Shown: positions 5,414-8,314 of the stretch, in pieces
Position numbering within the stretch: the stretch's first letter is position 1
Layout: each line of letters opens with the position of its first letter
Origin: an uncultured Bacilli bacterium
GTDB taxonomy: Bacteria; Bacillota_I; Bacilli_A; RF39; UBA660
NCBI GenBank assembly: GCA_948750805.1
Contig: CAPZYV010000039.1
Coordinates: 1-8,314 of the forward strand
Length of the DNA: 8,314 bases
Direction of reading: 5' to 3'
Notes under the pieces: generated by a model
What the model was told of the DNA's origin: nothing
The model's database searches: none
The model's input: the letters and a program-made list of their open reading frames with translations, nothing else
Program-made: the position numbers and the translations under genes

Positions 5414-6667
5414 ATGAAACAAATGATAATTGAAGGAAATAATCTTCTTTCAGGTAATATTTATATAGGTGGAGCTAAAAACAGTGCTGTAGCGCTTATT
5501 CCGGCATCTATTCTTGCTTATGGCGTTTCAACAATTAAAAATGTTCCTAATATTTCTGACCGCGACGCTTTAATAGATATCTTAAAATTATTAAATTGCG
5601 AAACCAGATTAACTAAAAATGAATTAATCATAGATACAACTGATTTAAAAAATGTGAATATTGATTGTAGTTATTCTAGCAAACTAAGAGCTTCTTATTA
5701 TTTCATGGGAGCTCTTCTTGGACGTGATAAATATGTCGAGATATGTCTTCCTGGAGGTTGTAATATTGGCTCAAGACCAATAGATATGCATTTAGAAGGA
5801 TTTGAAGCATTAGGGGCAAAGATAACTACTCATGGAAATAAATATATTTTACAAGCCGATAAATTAAAAGGCGCAGATATTAATCTAAGATTTAAAAGTG
5901 TGGGAGCAACTATAAATATTATGCTAGCAAGCGTATTAGCCGAAGGAATAACTACCATTAGAAATGCTGCTGAAGAAATTGAAATTATAAATATTGCAGA
6001 CTTTTTAAATAAAATGGGAGCTAAAATTAAAGGGGCAGGAACAAATACTATAACTATCGAAGGTGTAAAAGAATTAACCGGAGCTGAAATATCTGTTTTG
6101 CCAGACCGAATTGAAGCTGGAACTTATATTATCATGGGTGCACTATGCGGCCATAATTTATGTATTAAAGATATTAATCCAGAACATTTAGAAGCTCTTA
6201 TTTCTAAATTAAGAGAAATAAATACTGATATTATAGTTAATAATGATAGTATTGTTATAAATAAAAGTCAAAACCTAACATCTACAAACATTAAAACTGA
6301 AGTTTATCCTGGAATTCCTACTGATATTGGTCAACCACTAAGTGTTTTATTAACTCAATGTCATGGAAATTCAGCATTAGAAGAAACAATATGGGAAAAT
6401 AGAATGGGGCATGTACCTTCATTAAATAAAATGGGTGCAAATATTACAGTTGAAAATAATACAGCTAAAATAGAAGGACCTACTAAACTAATTGGAAGTG
6501 AGGTAATAGCAACAGACCTTAGAGGTGGTGCTTCTTTGGTTATTGCAGGTCTTATTGCAGATGGCACAACAATTATTAATGATGTTGAACATATCTTAAG
6601 AGGTTATGAAAACATTGTTAAAAAGTTATCAGATGTTGGTGCTAAAATCGAACTTAGAGAAATATAG
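5414..6667 (+). CDS. murA: UDP-N-acetylglucosamine 1-carboxyvinyltransferase (MurA)
   Basis: MurA transfers enolpyruvate from PEP to UDP-GlcNAc, the first committed step of peptidoglycan synthesis, in the cytoplasm. The 417-residue length is normal. Key residues are in place by comparison with E. coli MurA: Lys22-Asn23 in GGAKNSA, catalytic Cys116 in PGGCNIGSRPID (E. coli Cys115) with Arg121, Asp304 in GIPTDIGQP (E. coli Asp305), Arg370 in LRGGASLVIAG, and Arg396 in LRGYE (E. coli Arg397). The Cys at the active-site loop means fosfomycin sensitivity is expected rather than intrinsic resistance. The start at 5414 has AAGGG (5400-5404) 9 nt upstream. It has its own promoter and structured leader, and an SGNH-like gene starts 33 bp after the stop. 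Whether it is the MurAA- or MurAB-type paralogue cannot be settled by eye. Confidence 0.97.
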   Translation: MKQMIIEGNNLLSGNIYIGGAKNSAVALIPASILAYGVSTIKNVPNISDRDALIDILKLLNCETRLTKNELIIDTTDLKNVNIDCSYSSKLRASYYFMGALLGRDKYVEICLPGGCNIGSRPIDMHLEGFEALGAKITTHGNKYILQADKLKGADINLRFKSVGATINIMLASVLAEGITTIRNAAEEIEIINIADFLNKMGAKIKGAGTNTITIEGVKELTGAEISVLPDRIEAGTYIIMGALCGHNLCIKDINPEHLEALISKLREINTDIIVNNDSIVINKSQNLTSTNIKTEVYPGIPTDIGQPLSVLLTQCHGNSALEETIWENRMGHVPSLNKMGANITVENNTAKIEGPTKLIGSEVIATDLRGGASLVIAGLIADGTTIINDVEHILRGYENIVKKLSDVGAKIELREI

Positions 6668-6689
6668 TTTATTAGCTATATTTTTTTTT
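6660..6689 (+). terminator. Intrinsic terminator or attenuator overlapping the murA stop codon
   Basis: An 8-bp stem (6660-6667 with 6676-6683, loop of 8) ends in a nine-T run (6681-6689). The stem has a single G-C pair and includes the murA TAG, so a ribosome finishing murA would partly block folding. The ribosome binding site of the next gene (GAGGTG, 6690-6695) starts immediately after the T run. This suggests partial termination and reduced expression of the downstream gene. Confidence 0.5.
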
Positions 6690-6700
6690 GAGGTGAAAAC

Positions 6701-7369
6701 ATGAAAAAGAAACTGATAATTATTGTCATTTTAGGTACTATTTTATCAGTTATAATATATTTATATACTAAAAATGATGAAATAACTATAACTGCTATTG
6801 GAGATGGCTTATCTAACGGAATGACACCTTATAATATTGAAGGATATAGCTTCAATGATTATTTAAAAGAAGATTATTTAACCGAACATAAATTAAAAAA
6901 TTACATTTCCGAATTTGCCAGTAGTGGACTAACTGTTAAAGATTTAATATATAACATTAAAGAAAATAAAAAATTAATTATAAAAAACGAATCTATTGAA
7001 ATCCAAAGAGCTATAAACGAAGCTGATATTTTAACTATTGCAATTGGGATGGATGAATTAACAAATTTAAAAATAACTGCCAGCATAAGAGAAGAATTTA
7101 AAGAAAATCTAGAAGAACTATTTAGTATGATAAAATTACTTAATCAAAATAAAGTAATTGTCTTAAGTTTATATAATACACCTTTTCAAGATATTTTAAC
7201 TATAAACAAATTAAATGCTATTATAAGAGATGTAGCCCTATCAAACAATTTTATTTTTGTAGATATTGCTAGTATAACAAAAGAAAACTATTTTCTAAAT
7301 AAAACTAGTTATTATTTAAATTATGAAGGACATAAAGCTATATATCAAGAAATAAAAAAAGTAATTTAA
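6701..7369 (+). CDS. Membrane-anchored SGNH/GDSL-hydrolase-like protein with degenerate active site
   Basis: This 222-residue protein has MKKK plus a hydrophobic anchor (about 4-23) and an extracytoplasmic SGNH-fold domain. Block I is at 34-40 (G-D-G-L-S-N-G), where the Ser nucleophile of GDSL is Gly36. The Block II region is around 72-80 (Gly76). Block III is GMDEL (116-120), where the family has GxND. Block V at 202-211 reads T..YLNYEGH, where active members have DxxHPN..G. The nucleophile, oxyanion Asn and catalytic Asp/His therefore all appear substituted, although the strand-helix framework, the VIVLSLYNTP strand and the NYEGHKAI tail are kept. Active relatives are YpmR-like lipases or acyl esterases. 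This one is probably non-catalytic or uses other residues (inferred). GAGGTG supports the start. It lies 33 bp after murA and is probably transcribed by read-through, suggesting an envelope role. Confidence 0.8.
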   Translation: MKKKLIIIVILGTILSVIIYLYTKNDEITITAIGDGLSNGMTPYNIEGYSFNDYLKEDYLTEHKLKNYISEFASSGLTVKDLIYNIKENKKLIIKNESIEIQRAINEADILTIAIGMDELTNLKITASIREEFKENLEELFSMIKLLNQNKVIVLSLYNTPFQDILTINKLNAIIRDVALSNNFIFVDIASITKENYFLNKTSYYLNYEGHKAIYQEIKKVI

Positions 7370-7377
7370 AACTTTTT
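7356..7377 (+). terminator. Weak terminator-like hairpin at the end of the SGNH-like gene
   Basis: A 7-bp stem (7356-7362 AAAAAGT with 7371-7377 ACTTTTT, 8-nt loop) overlaps the stop codon at 7367-7369 and ends in five T. It contains one G-C pair only, so it is a weak candidate that may merely reduce read-through into rpmE. Confidence 0.3.
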
Positions 7378-7379
7378 AC

Positions 7380-7407
7380 TTGTAAACTTTATGAAATGTG
7401 ATATAAT
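7380..7407 (+). promoter_or_regulatory. Promoter of rpmE (extended -10)
   Basis: TTGTAA (7380-7385), a 16-nt spacer and TATAAT (7402-7407) preceded by TG at 7399-7400 form a strong extended -10 promoter. The start would be near 7414, giving a leader of about 48 nt to the rpmE ATG. The leader has a possible 4-bp stem, GACA (7414-7417) with TGTC (7429-7432), which alone is too short to call a regulatory RNA. Confidence 0.65.
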
Positions 7408-7461
7408 ACTTAAGACAACTAATTACTATGTCAAAAAATTTGATATGGCGGGAGGAATAAA

Positions 7462-7674
7462 ATGAAAAAAGGTATACATCCAGTTACTAAAGAAGCTACT
7501 ATAACATGTGCATGCGGAGCTTCATTTAAAACTCATTCAACAAAAGAAAATTTTCAAGTTGAAGTTTGTAGTGAATGTCATCCATTCTATACAGGAGCTC
7601 AAGGAAAAGTAAAGAAAACTGGTAATATTGAAAAATTTAACCGTAAATATGGTTTAAATAATGAAACAAAATAG
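7462..7674 (+). CDS. rpmE: 50S ribosomal protein bL31, zinc-binding (type A)
   Basis: bL31 bridges the large and small ribosomal subunits. At 70 residues this one is full length. It begins MKKGIHP, and its zinc ligands are visible as Cys16 and Cys18 (TCACGA) and Cys36 and Cys39 ([11 protein letters not shown]). It is thus the C+ form, which depends on zinc and can act as a zinc reserve, rather than the Cys-less type B form. The start is fixed by GGGAGG (7450-7455) 6 nt upstream. It is monocistronic, with its own promoter and a strong terminator beginning in its stop codon. In many Bacilli rpmE follows rho and lies near murA; murA is close here but rho is absent from the window. Confidence 0.97.
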   Translation: MKKGIHPVTKEATITCACGASFKTHSTKENFQVEVCSECHPFYTGAQGKVKKTGNIEKFNRKYGLNNETK

Positions 7675-7699
7675 TGATTACGAAAGTAATTGCTTTTTT
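7673..7699 (+). terminator. Intrinsic terminator of rpmE (GAAA tetraloop)
   Basis: A 9-bp stem pairs AGTGATTAC (7673-7681) with GTAATTGCT (7686-7694), with two G-U wobbles, closed by a C-G pair around a GAAA (GNRA) tetraloop at 7682-7685. It is followed by a T run through 7699. The stem begins inside the rpmE stop codon. This is the most convincing terminator in the window. Confidence 0.88.
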
Positions 7700-7715
7700 A
7701 AATTATTAAATAAAA

Positions 7716-7724
7716 TGATATAAT
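7716..7724 (+). promoter_or_regulatory. Orphan extended -10 element downstream of rpmE
   Basis: TGATATAAT (TG 7716-7717, TATAAT 7719-7724) is identical in form to the rpmE -10. A poor -35 (TTTTTA at 7695-7700, 18-nt spacer) lies in the terminator T run. No plus-strand gene follows; a terminator hairpin begins at 7732, only a base or so after the predicted start. Chance occurrence is possible in such AT-rich DNA. Confidence 0.35.
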
Positions 7725-7731
7725 GTAAAGT

Positions 7732-7756
7732 AAGCCTCTAATTTATGAGGTTTTTT
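7732..7756 (+). terminator. Second intrinsic terminator after rpmE
   Basis: AAGCCTC (7732-7738) pairs with GAGGTTT (7747-7753), 7 bp with one G-U, 8-nt loop, followed by T to 7756. The U tract is on the plus strand only, so it terminates plus-strand transcription heading into the convergent PPTase gene. The minus strand lacks a U tract after the stem, so the PPTase gene has no obvious terminator of its own here. Confidence 0.75.
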
Positions 7757-8314
7757 AAATCTTTTCTACTATGCCAATAATATAATTTTTATATTTTATA
7801 GATTTTATAAAAACATTTTTATCGTTAGAACAAATATTATTATTTATAAAACCTAATTCATTTTCTTTAATATTAGTCAAATCTTTAGCTAACATTTTAA
7901 CATAAGCTTCTTTCAGAGTATAAATTCTAAAATAATGCTCCCATAATTTATTTTTATTATAAATAATATAATTCCTTTCTCTTTCGCTCGCAAATAATTT
8001 TATAGTTTTTAAATTAACTTCTTTTATTTTCTCAACATCAATCCCAATTTCCTTATTAGATAAAGCACAAACAACAAAGTTATCAGTATGACTTATACTA
8101 AAATATATATTTTTGTCTTTAATAAAAGGTTTACCTTTACTATTTTTTATAATTTCTATATTATTATAATCAATATTAAAAAATTGTTTTAAACCTTTAA
8201 TTAATAAATATTCACCAACTATAGATTCTCTTTTTAATTCCTCATTAGCTAAACTTTTAATCTTTTCTTGTTTAAAAGATTTAATACTTTTAAAACATCT
8301 TTTTAGTTTTAAAT
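7755..8314 (-). CDS. Sfp-type 4'-phosphopantetheinyl transferase, start outside window
   Basis: This enzyme moves 4'-phosphopantetheine from CoA onto a Ser of acyl or peptidyl carrier proteins in the cytoplasm. The minus-strand frame is open from the window edge (codons from 8312) to TAA at 7755-7757, giving 185 residues with no suitable start, so the N-terminus lies beyond 8314. In visible numbering it shows GKPF (60-63), the FSISHT motif (71-76) contacting CoA, GIDVEK (90-95) with Mg-binding Asp92 and Glu94, and the third motif TLKEAYVK (132-139) with Glu135. These are the three hallmark motifs of the Sfp/HetI/AcpT superfamily. Normal length is about 200-230, so roughly 15-40 residues are missing. 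The carrier-protein partner is not in the window. It converges on rpmE with two plus-strand terminators between them. AcpS-type identity is unlikely because AcpS is shorter and starts near the GxD motif. Confidence 0.9.
   Translation of the reverse strand, partial: LKLKRCFKSIKSFKQEKIKSLANEELKRESIVGEYLLIKGLKQFFNIDYNNIEIIKNSKGKPFIKDKNIYFSISHTDNFVVCALSNKEIGIDVEKIKEVNLKTIKLFASERERNYIIYNKNKLWEHYFRIYTLKEAYVKMLAKDLTNIKENELGFINNNICSNDKNVFIKSIKYKNYIIGIVEKI

Noticed and set aside
7408..7461. Regulatory RNA in the rpmE leader (ribosomal-protein autoregulation)
   Set aside because: Only a 4-bp stem is visible and the leader is about 48 nt. Without comparative data there is no support; a search with the Firmicutes L31 leader model would decide it.
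8091..8104. A 14-base match between the murA leader palindrome arm and the PPTase coding region (ACTTATACTAAAAT)
   Set aside because: The copy is only one arm, lies inside the conserved FSISHT coding motif and has no palindromic partner, so it is probably coincidence in AT-rich sequence.
1..8314. Possible reassignment of TGA, because none of the ten visible stop codons is TGA
   Set aside because: All Trp residues use TGG and no in-frame TGA occurs in any gene. Ten stops are too few in such AT-rich DNA to infer recoding or loss of release factor 2.

Overview
The window is strongly AT-rich (well under one third G+C by eye). It carries AGGAGG-type ribosome binding sites, TATAAT-type promoters, short U-tract terminators and densely packed short operons on both strands. 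It reads with the standard bacterial code: Trp is TGG throughout, and the ten visible stop codons are seven TAA, three TAG and no TGA. A convincing SpoIIR homologue, a Zn-type L31 and MurA together point to a low-GC Firmicute of the Bacilli/Erysipelotrichia kind that makes a peptidoglycan wall and probably endospores, or descends from spore formers. It is not a wall-less mollicute. I cannot name the species.

Layout. Positions 1-1087 (+) hold the 3' two thirds of methionyl-tRNA synthetase, closed by a hairpin that can terminate transcription in both directions. A 211-residue protein of unknown function (1140-1775, -) converges on it. It shares a divergent promoter region (about 1776-1916) with a homomeric-type ABC exporter half-transporter (1917-3635, +). 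The exporter gene runs 6 bases into the convergent mntP-like gene (3630-4163, -), which lies downstream of spoIIR (4206-4712, -) in an apparent two-gene operon. The mntP ribosome binding site is buried in a hairpin that a ribosome finishing spoIIR could open.

Divergent from spoIIR is a small anchored extracytoplasmic protein of unknown function (4815-5246, +). Next comes murA (5414-6667, +) with its own near-consensus promoter and a leader containing a 10-bp perfect hairpin. It is followed closely by an SGNH-fold protein whose catalytic residues appear to be lost (6701-7369, +). rpmE (7462-7674, +) has its own extended -10 promoter and a GNRA-loop terminator. The right end is the 3' part of an Sfp-type phosphopantetheinyl transferase on the minus strand (7755 to beyond 8314). 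It has no start codon in the window and is easily missed.

Functionally the window mixes translation (metG, rpmE), cell wall synthesis (murA and the anchored SGNH-like protein), sporulation signalling (spoIIR) and transport (the ABC exporter and the MntP-like protein). From memory, the murA-rpmE and spoIIR-mntP associations recall the Bacillus subtilis murAB-rho-rpmE ... spoIIR ... ywlD neighbourhood, so much of this looks like an eroded ancestral gene block. I see no CRISPR array, insertion sequence, tRNA, rRNA or phage gene. The most unusual points are the catalytically degenerate SGNH protein, the SD-masking hairpin between spoIIR and mntP, the murA leader palindrome, and a promoter that runs straight into a terminator at 7716-7756.
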